DNA of 64,000 bases. It comes from Aquisphaera giovannonii (GTDB lineage: Bacteria > Planctomycetota > Planctomycetia > Isosphaerales > Isosphaeraceae). The position numbers and the translations under genes were made by a program. The notes under the pieces were generated by a model. It did no database searches. It worked only from the letters and a program-made list of their open reading frames with translations, and was not told the origin of the DNA. The stretch is from assembly GCF_008087625.1 (NCBI RefSeq), contig NZ_CP042997.1, positions 8,246,001 through 8,310,000 of the forward strand. The letters run 5' to 3'. Shown one piece after another: positions 36,381 through 44,706 of this stretch (its first letter is position 1; each line of letters starts with the position of its first letter).

Positions 36381-38660
36381 TCAGCGGAGGTCCAGCCGAA
36401 GGTGACGGACGATATCGGATTGGTCGTCGGTCCAGACGCGCTCGGCCGTGGAGGGAGGCCGGGCCCATCCGGGATCGCGCCCGAGCACGCCGAGCGACGC
36501 CTCGTCCGCCGCCATCACGAGCCAGATCGAGCCGAGCTTGCCCTGCTCCATCAACCCCGGCGCGAGGTGGACGTCGGCGCGGACGCGCGCGGCCATGCCG
36601 GCGTCGTCCGCCAGGCGGCCGAGGACCGGGGCCAGGTCGATGAACCGATTGGAGATGTGGAACGCGATCAGGCCGCCGGGCGCCAGCTTCGCCCGTTCCA
36701 TCGCCAGGGCCTCGCGCGTGAGCAGGTGCGTGGGGATGGCGTCGGAGCTGAAGGCGTCCAGGACGATCAGCCCGAACGAGGCGTCGTCCGCCCGCCGGAG
36801 TCGGAGCCGGGCGTCGCCGATCTCGACGTGCCAGGCCCCGGCACGGCAGTCCTTCAGGTAGGTGAATAGCGCCGGGTCCTCGGCGATCCGGACGACGTCG
36901 GGGTCGATCTCGAAGAAGGTCCAGTCCTGCTCCGGCGTCGCGTAGGAGACCAGCGAGCCGGCGCCCAGGCCGACCGCCGCGACCTTCCGCGACGCCCCGG
37001 CCGCCGCGGACGCCGACCATTCGCGGAAGACCTGGCCGAAGGGCCCCGTCCGGTGGTAGTAGCTCAAGGGCTCGTCGCGACGCGACGGATCCAGGCTCTG
37101 GATCCCGTGGAGCGTCCCGCTGTGGATGAGCCGGCGGTACTCGCCGGTCGCGTCATCCGCGACCCGGAGCACCCCGAAGAAGTTCCGCTCCTGGACCCGG
37201 ACGACGCCCTCGTAGTTCAGGTCCGATTGGCTCGCGAGGAGCATCGCGGCGAGCGCCAGCCCCAGGCCGACGGCGCGGCCCCGCCACCAGAAGCCCAGGG
37301 CGATCAGGCCGGCCAGGGAGTAGGTCAGGATGATGCCGAGCCGACCCGAGCGGAGCCCGAGCTGGTCGAGGAGGCCGGGAGCCAGCCAGAGGAGTGCCAC
37401 GCCGAGCAGGACCGGCAGGACCAGTTCGGCCAGGGAGGGTCTCCGCCAGCCCGCGCCGGCCGCCAGCCCCGCCGCGACCGTCGCGGCGACGACCAGCATG
37501 AGCGGATACTCCGCGACCCACGAGAACGCCAGGGGCGCGACGATCGCGTTGAAGAGCCCCCCGAGCGCGCCCCCCAGCGACATGGCCAGGTAGAACTCCG
37601 TCAGCCGAGACGCCCGCGGGCGGTGGCGGACGAGCTCGCCGTGGCAGGCCATGGCGGCGAGGAAGAAGACCGCCAGGTGGACCGGCACCCAGCCCGTCTC
37701 ATTCGCGTGCAGGCACAGGAGGACCATCAGGAAGACGAGCGACGGCGCGGCGAGGCGGACGATCCAGGCGTGCGGCAGCCAGGTATGCGACCCGAACGCG
37801 AGGATGAACGTCAGGAGGTAGATCGCCAGGGGCACGACCCAGAGGAGCGGGAAGGGCGCCAGGTCCGTCGTCAAGAAGGTCGTCACGCCCAGCAGCAGGC
37901 TGGAAGGGATGAATGCCAGGCCCACCCAGGCCGGCCAATCCTTCGCCCTCGGCCTGACATCCACGGCCTCCTCCATCGGAGGGGGCGGCGCACGGCGGGC
38001 GTCGCGAGCCGCGGCCACGCCGCAGCCCAGGACGAGCAGGCCGAGGAGCCCATAGCCGGCCGCCCAGCCCGAGCTCTGCGCGGCCAGGGTCAGGTTCGGC
38101 TCGACGAGGAACGGGTAGCCGAGCAGGGCCAGCATGCTCCCGAGGTTGCTCGCCGCGTAGAGGAAGTACGGGTCGCGTGCCGACGGGTGGCCGGTCCCGG
38201 CGAACCATCGCTGGAGCAGCGGCGCCGTCGCTGCCACGACGAAGAACGGCAGGCCGGCCGTGACCGAGAGCTGGCCGAGCAGCCAGGCGGCCGGATGCGC
38301 CGCGCCGCCCGACGTAAGCGCCTCGTCCGAACGCGCGGCGATCGGCAAGGACGCGAGGGCCAGGAGGATCAGGCCGCCGTGGACGAGCATCCCCTTCCGC
38401 CGGGACAGCCGGGCCGTCAGCAGGTGTGCGTAAGCGTAGCCTCCCAGCAACGCGGCCTGGAAGAAGAGCATGCAGGTGTTCCAGACCGCGGGCGTGCCCC
38501 CCAGCAGCGGCAGCATCATCTTCCCGATCATCGGCTGCACGACGAACAGGAGCCACGCCGCCGCGAACAGGGTCAGTCCGAATAGCAAGGCCAACGCGCC
38601 GTCCTCCCGCAACCTCCGGAGGCCCGGCGATGTCACCGCGCCCTGCACCTCGACGTCCAT
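36381..38660 (-). CDS. Membrane protein fused to a spermidine-synthase-like methyltransferase fold
   Basis: The 759-residue protein has about 12 or more hydrophobic helices (for example FGLTLFAAAWLLFVVQPMIG, AWLLGQLSVTAGLPFFVVAA). The final 250 residues are a spermidine-synthase-like Rossmann domain (VAAVGLGAGSLVSYA, WTFFEIDPDVVRIA, DAFSSDAIPTHLLTREAL). The motif DAFSSDAIP replaces the polyamine synthase D-x-x-D catalytic segment, so it may not make spermidine. Such fused proteins are common in bacteria and of unknown substrate; some are described as transporter-like. The ATG at 38660 is 17 bp from a GTGCAGTTTGCAC palindrome. Confidence 0.85.
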   Translation of the reverse strand: MDVEVQGAVTSPGLRRLREDGALALLFGLTLFAAAWLLFVVQPMIGKMMLPLLGGTPAVWNTCMLFFQAALLGGYAYAHLLTARLSRRKGMLVHGGLILLALASLPIAARSDEALTSGGAAHPAAWLLGQLSVTAGLPFFVVAATAPLLQRWFAGTGHPSARDPYFLYAASNLGSMLALLGYPFLVEPNLTLAAQSSGWAAGYGLLGLLVLGCGVAAARDARRAPPPPMEEAVDVRPRAKDWPAWVGLAFIPSSLLLGVTTFLTTDLAPFPLLWVVPLAIYLLTFILAFGSHTWLPHAWIVRLAAPSLVFLMVLLCLHANETGWVPVHLAVFFLAAMACHGELVRHRPRASRLTEFYLAMSLGGALGGLFNAIVAPLAFSWVAEYPLMLVVAATVAAGLAAGAGWRRPSLAELVLPVLLGVALLWLAPGLLDQLGLRSGRLGIILTYSLAGLIALGFWWRGRAVGLGLALAAMLLASQSDLNYEGVVRVQERNFFGVLRVADDATGEYRRLIHSGTLHGIQSLDPSRRDEPLSYYHRTGPFGQVFREWSASAAAGASRKVAAVGLGAGSLVSYATPEQDWTFFEIDPDVVRIAEDPALFTYLKDCRAGAWHVEIGDARLRLRRADDASFGLIVLDAFSSDAIPTHLLTREALAMERAKLAPGGLIAFHISNRFIDLAPVLGRLADDAGMAARVRADVHLAPGLMEQGKLGSIWLVMAADEASLGVLGRDPGWARPPSTAERVWTDDQSDIVRHLRLDLR

Positions 38661-39231
38661 CCGCGTCGGACCGAGCGTGCAGTTTGCACCGCTCTCAGGT
38701 CAGACCCGACGGGCCCTGTCACACCCCTGGAGAATGTAACGCCCGGCGCCCCCCGCGCCTTCCCCCCTGACATCGAGGAGCGCCGGGAGCCGCCCCGAGA
38801 TCGATCGGCGATCATCCACTGGCACCCGGCTACGCCCGGGCCGAGGTCCGCCCGCAGATTGCGGACCCAGCCGACCTGGAGCGGACCGTGCACATCGCCA
38901 AGGGACCGTTCGGCTTCAGGGCGGCCGGGACGCCCGGGCGTCGCGAGGCCGCCGTCGAGCCGTGCCGGGCTGCCTTGCGGAGCTTGTCCTCCGTCGCCAG
39001 GAGTCGGTAGGCCTGGCCCCCGCGCCGGGTCATGCTCCCGCGGGCCATGCCCGGTTCGCGCTGCCCGGCGTCGCCAAGACGCTCGTCCTGGAGCATTCCC
39101 GAGCGCCTGGCCGACGTCCCGGCGGTGGCAGGTTGATCTCGATCCTCCCAGGGGCCATCCTGGGTGGGTGGCCCGGCGTCACGTCGCACTCGCCGCCGGG
39201 CCTGGTGAGAAAGGAAAATCCCGAGGCAACC
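38661..39231. other. Gene-free divergent region (MFS-like / GH3 genes)
   Basis: About 570 bp between divergent genes. It holds a 13-bp palindrome, GTGCAGTTTGCAC (38677-38689), 17 bp upstream of the membrane protein start. No credible coding sequence or clear promoter pair was found in the remainder. Confidence 0.45.
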
Positions 39232-41070
39232 ATGACGATGACGGCGCGGATGGTGACCTGTCTCCTGGTTTGGGCTGCGGCGCTCCTGCCGATGGTGGCG
39301 GGCGTCCGCGCCTGCGCGGCGGACGACGACGCGGCCGCGAAGAAGGCCGACGGATGGCTCGCGGCGATGACGCTGGACGAGAAGATCGGCCAGATGACCC
39401 AGGTGGACTTCAAGGCGTTCAAGGACCTCGGCGACATCACCAGGCTGTCGCTCGGGTCGGTCCTCTGCGGCGGCAACTCCGACCCCGATGACATCACCCC
39501 GGCCGGCTGGGCGAAGGCCCAGGACGACTGCCAGGCGTTGGCCCTCAAGGCCCGGCTGAAGATCCCGCTGATCTTCGGCGTGGACGCCGTGCACGGGCAC
39601 AACAACGTGGACGGCGCGGTGATATTCCCGCACAACGTGGGCCTGGGTGCCTCTCGCGACCCGTCCGTGGTGGAAAAGGCCGCGCGGGTCACGGCGCTGG
39701 AGATGGTCGGCACCGGCATCCGCTGGGCATTCGCCCCGTGCGTCGCCGTCGCCCGGAACGAGCGCTGGGGGAGGACCTACGAGAGCTTCGGCGAGCGCCC
39801 CGAGCTCGCCGCCGAGCTCGGCCCCGCGGCCGTCCGCGGCCTCCAGGGCGATTCGCTCGCCGCGGCCGATTCCGTCCTCGCCTGCGTCAAGCACTTCGTC
39901 GGCGACGGCGGGACGACGAACGGCGTCGACCAGGGGAATACCGAGTGCGACGAGGCGGCCCTCCGGCAGATCCACCTGCCCGGGTACGTCGCGTCCATCA
40001 AGCAGGGCGCGGGGTCGATCATGGCCTCGTACAGCAGCTGGAACGGCAAGAAGCTGCACGGCCACAAGTACCTGGTGACCGACCTCCTGAAGGGAGAGCT
40101 CGGCTTCGGCGGATTCGTCGTCTCGGACTGGGCGGGCGTCGACCAGCTCTCGCCCGACTTCAAGGCGGCCATCGACCAATCGATCAACGCCGGGGTCGAC
40201 ATGGTGATGATCCCCAACGGCCCCGGGCAGAAGAACAACTACGTCGAGTTCATCGACAAGCTCAAGGAGCTGGTGAATGAGGGCAAGGTGCCGGCGTCCC
40301 GCATCGACGACGCCGTGCGCCGCATCCTCCTCATCAAGGCGCGGATGAACCTGGCCGACCATCCCTATTCCGACCCGGCCCTGAAGGCGAAGGTCGGCTC
40401 GGCGGAGCACCGCGAGGTCGCCCGCGACTGCGTCCGGAAGACGCTCGTCCTGCTGAAGAACGACAGGAAGGTGCTGCCCCTCTCGAAGTCGATCAAGAAG
40501 CTCGTGGTCGCCGGCCCGGCCGCAAACGACATCGGCATCCAGTGCGGCGGCTGGACGATCGCCTGGCAGGGCAAGGCCGGAGACGTGATCCACGGCGGCA
40601 CGACGGTCCTCGCGGCCCTGAAGGAGGCACTCGGGCCCGGCGTGGAGGTCGTCCATTCGGCCGACGGCTCGGGCGCGGCGGGCGCGGACGCGGCCGTGGT
40701 CGTGATCGGCGAGCGACCCTATGCCGAGATGTTCGGCGACCGCCGGGGCGGCAAGGACCTGGGCCTGCCGGCCGACGACCTCGCCGCGCTCAAGAAAGTC
40801 CGCGAGGCCGGCATCCCGGTCGCGACGGTCGTCTTCTCGGGCCGGCCGGTGCTGCTGGGCCCGGTCCTGGAGTCCAGCGACGCCATCCTGGCCGCCTGGC
40901 TCCCCGGGACCGAGGGGCGGGGAATTGCCGATGTCCTCCTCGGCGACTACAAGCCGACGGCGAAGCTGCCCCATACGTGGCCGAGGTCGATGGAGCAGAT
41001 CCCGTGCAACCCGGAGGACGGAGCCGCGAGCGAGGCGCTCTTCCCGTTCGGATTCGGGCTGAGCTACTGA
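39232..41070 (+). CDS. Secreted glycoside hydrolase family 3 (beta-glucosidase-like)
   Basis: The 612-residue protein has a signal peptide (MVTCLLVWAAALLPMVAGVR), a GH3 N-terminal barrel (MTLDEKIGQMTQVD, IFGVDAVHGHNNV, RNERWGRTYESFGE, CVKHFVGDGG) with the nucleophile Asp in GFVVSDWAGVD, and the C-terminal alpha/beta domain (ARDCVRKTLVLLKNDRKVLP, HTWPRSMEQIP) ending at FPFGFGLSY. It should release glucose or similar sugars from beta-glycosides or glucans outside the cytoplasm. The ATG at 39232 follows GAGAAAGGA by about 16 bases. It converges with the kinase gene, with 17 bp between. Confidence 0.95.
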   Translation: MTMTARMVTCLLVWAAALLPMVAGVRACAADDDAAAKKADGWLAAMTLDEKIGQMTQVDFKAFKDLGDITRLSLGSVLCGGNSDPDDITPAGWAKAQDDCQALALKARLKIPLIFGVDAVHGHNNVDGAVIFPHNVGLGASRDPSVVEKAARVTALEMVGTGIRWAFAPCVAVARNERWGRTYESFGERPELAAELGPAAVRGLQGDSLAAADSVLACVKHFVGDGGTTNGVDQGNTECDEAALRQIHLPGYVASIKQGAGSIMASYSSWNGKKLHGHKYLVTDLLKGELGFGGFVVSDWAGVDQLSPDFKAAIDQSINAGVDMVMIPNGPGQKNNYVEFIDKLKELVNEGKVPASRIDDAVRRILLIKARMNLADHPYSDPALKAKVGSAEHREVARDCVRKTLVLLKNDRKVLPLSKSIKKLVVAGPAANDIGIQCGGWTIAWQGKAGDVIHGGTTVLAALKEALGPGVEVVHSADGSGAAGADAAVVVIGERPYAEMFGDRRGGKDLGLPADDLAALKKVREAGIPVATVVFSGRPVLLGPVLESSDAILAAWLPGTEGRGIADVLLGDYKPTAKLPHTWPRSMEQIPCNPEDGAASEALFPFGFGLSY

Positions 41071-41087
41071 AGATCGTCTCTCCCCCC

Positions 41088-43757
41088 TCAACGCCCCGGC
41101 GGGTCGGCGGGGACCGAGAGGTCCTTGATCAGGCCCAGGAAGTCGGGGCGTCCTCGCAATGGTGCCAGGGCGGGGTCGCGGCGGAGCAGGTCCGCGCCCC
41201 GCGCCCGCTCCGTGACCCACCGGCGGATCGCCGCGACGGCCCGGCCTGCCCGGTGCTCGCGCTCCATCGGGTCGACGTTGCCCTCGGTGCAGGACACGCT
41301 CCAGAGGGCATAGCCGCAGGCCAGGTCGAGGAGGAACTCCTCGCGCGGGGCCTTCGCGGATCGGGCCAGGATTTCGTGGGCGCGGCGGACGAACGCGGCG
41401 GCGGCCTCGGGCTGCCCCGCGAAGGTCCGCTGGGTCGCGAGGAACATCTGGTTGCGGACGAAGTCGCCGTAGTAGAAGGCCGGATACTCGCCGTCCAGCG
41501 CCTCGAGTGCCCTCGACGCCCGCTCCAGGGGGCTGGCCGCGTCGTCGAACCGGCCCGATGCCATCCGGATGCGGCCCAGCTCGTCGAAGCAGCGGGCGAG
41601 CCTCCATCGCGTCATCTGCGGGGCGTCGGGGGCACCTGCGTGCGGCTCGAGGAGGGAGATCGCCTCCTCGATGAGCCGTCGGGCCTCGTCCATCCGGCCC
41701 ATGGCGGCGGTGGCCTGGGCGCGATACCGGACGGCCCAGGCCATGTCGCTGGCACTCGCGGCGTCCCCGGGATGGGCGTGCCACGGCGCTTCGCGGAGCT
41801 GGATCGCCCGGGCATGCAGCGCCACCGCCTCCTCGGGCCGGCCCAGCTCCAGCTCGATCAGGCCGAGATTGGAGTAGGTCCCGGCGAGCGCGGATCGGAT
41901 GGGCTCATCCGACGGCCGCTCCTTCGCGAGCCTCTCCTGGATCGAGCGGGCGCGGTCGTACGCCCCGAATGCCTCCTCGGAGCGGCCCATGACGCGGAGG
42001 CTGAACCCTTGCCTCGCGTGGGCGGAGGCGAGCTCCTGGAGCATGAGTGGGTCGCCCGGCTTCGAAGCGTTCGTCTGCTCCGTGACCAGGACGGCATGCT
42101 CGGAGGCCGCGAGGGCCTCGTCCAGGCGGCCGAGCTCGAAGGCGATCCGCGCGATGCTCTGGTACCCCTTGGAGAGCCGCACCCGGGCCTCGGCGGAGTC
42201 GTCCTTCGCGAGCGACTCCTGGAGCTTCTTGTAGACCTCGAGGAGCGTCCCGAGCAGTTGGCCGCGGACGCCCTCCTGGCGACGCCCATGGAGCGCGGGG
42301 TCCCCGGCGAGCGCCTCGACCCGTTCGAAGGACTTCATCGCCACATCGAGACGCCCCTGGGCCAGACGGCGATGGCGCAGCGCCTCCCCGAGATGGGACT
42401 CGGCCCGCCACCACTGGGAGGAGACCCCCGCGAGCCCCGCGACGAGGCTGAGGGCCAGCAAGGCCAGCGCAGGCTCGCGGCGGGCCCACCTCCAGGCCCG
42501 CTCCGGGAGGGCGGGACGGCGGGCCTGGATCGTCCGGCCCTCGAGGAAGCGGCGGAGCTCCTCGGCCAGGATGTCGGCGCCCGCATAGCGCCGCAGCGGC
42601 TGCTTCTCCAGGCACTTCAGGCAGACGGTGACGAGGTCGCGGGGCAGGCTCGGGCGGAGCCGCGAGGGGAAGTGGGGCGCCGCGAACTTCACCTGCTCCA
42701 GCGTCTCCAGCACGGTGGCGCCGCGGAATGGGGGCTGGCCGGTGAGGAGCTCGTAGAGGATCGCCCCGAGGGAATAGACGTCGGCCGCCCTCCCGACGGC
42801 CTCGCGCCCCCCGGTGCCGCCGGCCTGCTCCGGCGCCATGTAGTGCGGGGAGCCGACGATCCACTCGCTCTTCGTCAGCCCCGTCTCCACCTCCACCCAC
42901 TTCGCCAGGCCGAAGTCGGCGATCTTCGGGGCGCCGTCCGCCGTCATCAGGATGTTGGCCGGCTTCAGGTCGCGGTGGATGATGCCGATCTCGTGCGCCT
43001 CGTGGATGGCCCGGGCCAGGATCTCGACCGTCTGCGCCGCGTCGCGGGGCGCCCAGGCCTGCCCTCTCATGCGGCCCGCGAGGCTTCCCCCGGGGACATA
43101 CTCCATCTCGAAGTATGGCCGCCCCTCGTGCTCTCCCAGGGCGAAGATCTGCACGATGTTCGGGTGCTGAAGCCGGGCCACGGCCTCCGCCTCGGCCAGG
43201 AAGCGGGCGGCCGCCTGGGGGGTCGCGTGGTCGCCGGCGAGTATGGTCTTGATCGCGACGATCCGGTTCAGCCGGAGCTGACGGGCGCGGTGGACGACGC
43301 CCATCCCACCGCGCCCCAGCTCCTCCAGGATCTCGTAGCCCGGGATCACCGGCCGCGGCAACGCCGACCTGACGACGCTGCGGTCGGCCAGCGTGGGCTC
43401 GTCCTCGGCGTCGTTCAGGCGGCCCCCGCGGATCGCGTCCTCGACCTCGAATTGCAGCCTCAGCTCGGGGGCGAGGCCCGGGAACTCGGCGATGTACTCC
43501 TCCAGCAGGGGCACCTCGCCCGCCTCCTCGCGGAGGAGCACCTCGTTGTAGATGAGGTCGAGGACCGCCGCCGGGTCACGCCCCAGGGCGGCGTGCTGGT
43601 CGAGGTAGGCCGCGACGCGCGCACGCTCGCCGCGTCGCCAGGCATGCCGCTGGTGGCGCAGGATCAGCCCGAGCAGCAGCTCGTCGGAATCCGAGCCGCC
43701 CCCGCTACCCGCGGGGGTAAGTTCGCCCGCGGCGGGCGGCCCGTGGACCTCGCTCAT
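41088..43757 (-). CDS. Membrane Ser/Thr protein kinase with TPR repeats, paired with an ECF sigma factor
   Basis: The 889-residue protein has a helical N-terminal region (about 20-125), a kinase domain (about 140-405) with LGRGGMGVV, K170 in VAIK, HRDLKPAN (261-268) and DFG (281-283). A transmembrane helix (about 429-447) is followed by tetratricopeptide-like repeats to the end. All catalytic motifs are canonical. Its ATG overlaps the sigma factor stop by 3 bp (ATGA), so the two are translationally coupled, and the kinase probably controls that sigma factor or its regulator. The signal is unknown. Confidence 0.92.
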   Translation of the reverse strand: MSEVHGPPAAGELTPAGSGGGSDSDELLLGLILRHQRHAWRRGERARVAAYLDQHAALGRDPAAVLDLIYNEVLLREEAGEVPLLEEYIAEFPGLAPELRLQFEVEDAIRGGRLNDAEDEPTLADRSVVRSALPRPVIPGYEILEELGRGGMGVVHRARQLRLNRIVAIKTILAGDHATPQAAARFLAEAEAVARLQHPNIVQIFALGEHEGRPYFEMEYVPGGSLAGRMRGQAWAPRDAAQTVEILARAIHEAHEIGIIHRDLKPANILMTADGAPKIADFGLAKWVEVETGLTKSEWIVGSPHYMAPEQAGGTGGREAVGRAADVYSLGAILYELLTGQPPFRGATVLETLEQVKFAAPHFPSRLRPSLPRDLVTVCLKCLEKQPLRRYAGADILAEELRRFLEGRTIQARRPALPERAWRWARREPALALLALSLVAGLAGVSSQWWRAESHLGEALRHRRLAQGRLDVAMKSFERVEALAGDPALHGRRQEGVRGQLLGTLLEVYKKLQESLAKDDSAEARVRLSKGYQSIARIAFELGRLDEALAASEHAVLVTEQTNASKPGDPLMLQELASAHARQGFSLRVMGRSEEAFGAYDRARSIQERLAKERPSDEPIRSALAGTYSNLGLIELELGRPEEAVALHARAIQLREAPWHAHPGDAASASDMAWAVRYRAQATAAMGRMDEARRLIEEAISLLEPHAGAPDAPQMTRWRLARCFDELGRIRMASGRFDDAASPLERASRALEALDGEYPAFYYGDFVRNQMFLATQRTFAGQPEAAAAFVRRAHEILARSAKAPREEFLLDLACGYALWSVSCTEGNVDPMEREHRAGRAVAAIRRWVTERARGADLLRRDPALAPLRGRPDFLGLIKDLSVPADPPGR

Positions 43758-44341
43758 GGCTCATCGTCCAGTCCCAACTCCCGCGCGACGCGGTCCAGCG
43801 CCCGCGAGAGCCGCCGCCTCAGGGCCTCGGCGCCGCCGCCGAGGGAGGCGGCGATGGCCGTCCATTCGGAGCCCTGATTCCTCATCTCCAGCAGCCGGCG
43901 CTCGTCCGGGCTCAGGCGTCGGCGGACCTCCTGGAGCAGGTCCCGCGCCGCGACGACCGTGCTGGGGCTGTCGTCCGGATCCGCAACCATCTCGGCCGCC
44001 CCATCCGCCGCGCTCACGCGCCGCGTATCGCGGCGTTGCGCGTGCTGCCGGCGCGATTCCGACGCCAGCTTGTTGCGGGCCATGGCGGTCAGCAGGCCGA
44101 GCAGCTGCTCGGGCGACTCCAGCTCGTACTGCCCCGAGGCCGCGCGGACGAAGAAGCTGGCGAGGACCGACTGGCAGATGTCCATGGAGTCCAGCAGCGT
44201 GCCCAGGCGGGCGTCCGCCAGCCGGAACCGCACCGCGCGGCGGATCGCCGGCTCGTAGGTCCGCACGAGCTCCTCGGCCGCGGCGGGATCCCCGGCGCGG
44301 ACACGACGGATCAGCTCTTCAAACGCGGGAGCATCAATCAC
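43754..44341 (-). CDS. ECF RNA polymerase sigma factor (kinase-linked)
   Basis: The 195-residue protein shows region 2 (FEELIRRVRAGDPAAAEELV; ICQSVLASFFVRA; LTAMARNKLASESRR) and region 4 (RLLEMRNQGSEWTAIAASLG then ALRRRLSRALDRVAREL). The GTG at 44341 has GGGGAG about 7 bases upstream and gives a normal ECF length; the frame is open further upstream but without homology. The downstream kinase start overlaps its stop. It faces the RTX-repeat surface protein gene across 365 bp. Confidence 0.9.
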   Translation of the reverse strand: MIDAPAFEELIRRVRAGDPAAAEELVRTYEPAIRRAVRFRLADARLGTLLDSMDICQSVLASFFVRAASGQYELESPEQLLGLLTAMARNKLASESRRQHAQRRDTRRVSAADGAAEMVADPDDSPSTVVAARDLLQEVRRRLSPDERRLLEMRNQGSEWTAIAASLGGGAEALRRRLSRALDRVARELGLDDEP

Positions 44342-44706
44342 GATTGCACTCCCCTTCGCCCGGTCTGCGATGAGCAAGATTATACATCGACGGCCCGGCC
44401 CGCTCCATGGAAGGACGCGGGCGGCGCGGCGGAATCGGCGCGAGGGCCGCGGGATTTCTTGTCCGGTCGGCCGGCCCGCCCGCGATACCAGAGGGTAACC
44501 GCCCAGGCCCCGGCAAGCTCGACGGTGCAATGCCGCCCCGGCCGGGAAGGCGACTCGTGGCGATCGCGATCGACGATCGCCGGGCATCCCGAACAGACCG
44601 AACGGCCGGCCGACGCGGCCGCCCGGATCGCGGCGTGCGCGGCAGGCGCACGCCGCGGAGAGGGCCGACTGCGCGCACCGCGACCGGACCACCCAGGAGA
44701 CTCACC
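44342..44706. other. Gene-free divergent region (ECF sigma / RTX surface protein)
   Basis: This 365-bp region must hold promoters for both directions. A short AT-rich patch (GATTATACATCG region, about 44377-44390) lies close to the sigma gene. No consensus promoter could be assigned, which fits use of an alternative sigma factor but does not prove it. Confidence 0.45.

Noticed and set aside
35614-37020. N-terminal extension of the anti-sigma/kinase/WD40 protein
   Set aside because: The extension overlaps the sigma factor gene, which has all ECF motifs. The start at 35613 gives the zinc motif near the N terminus.
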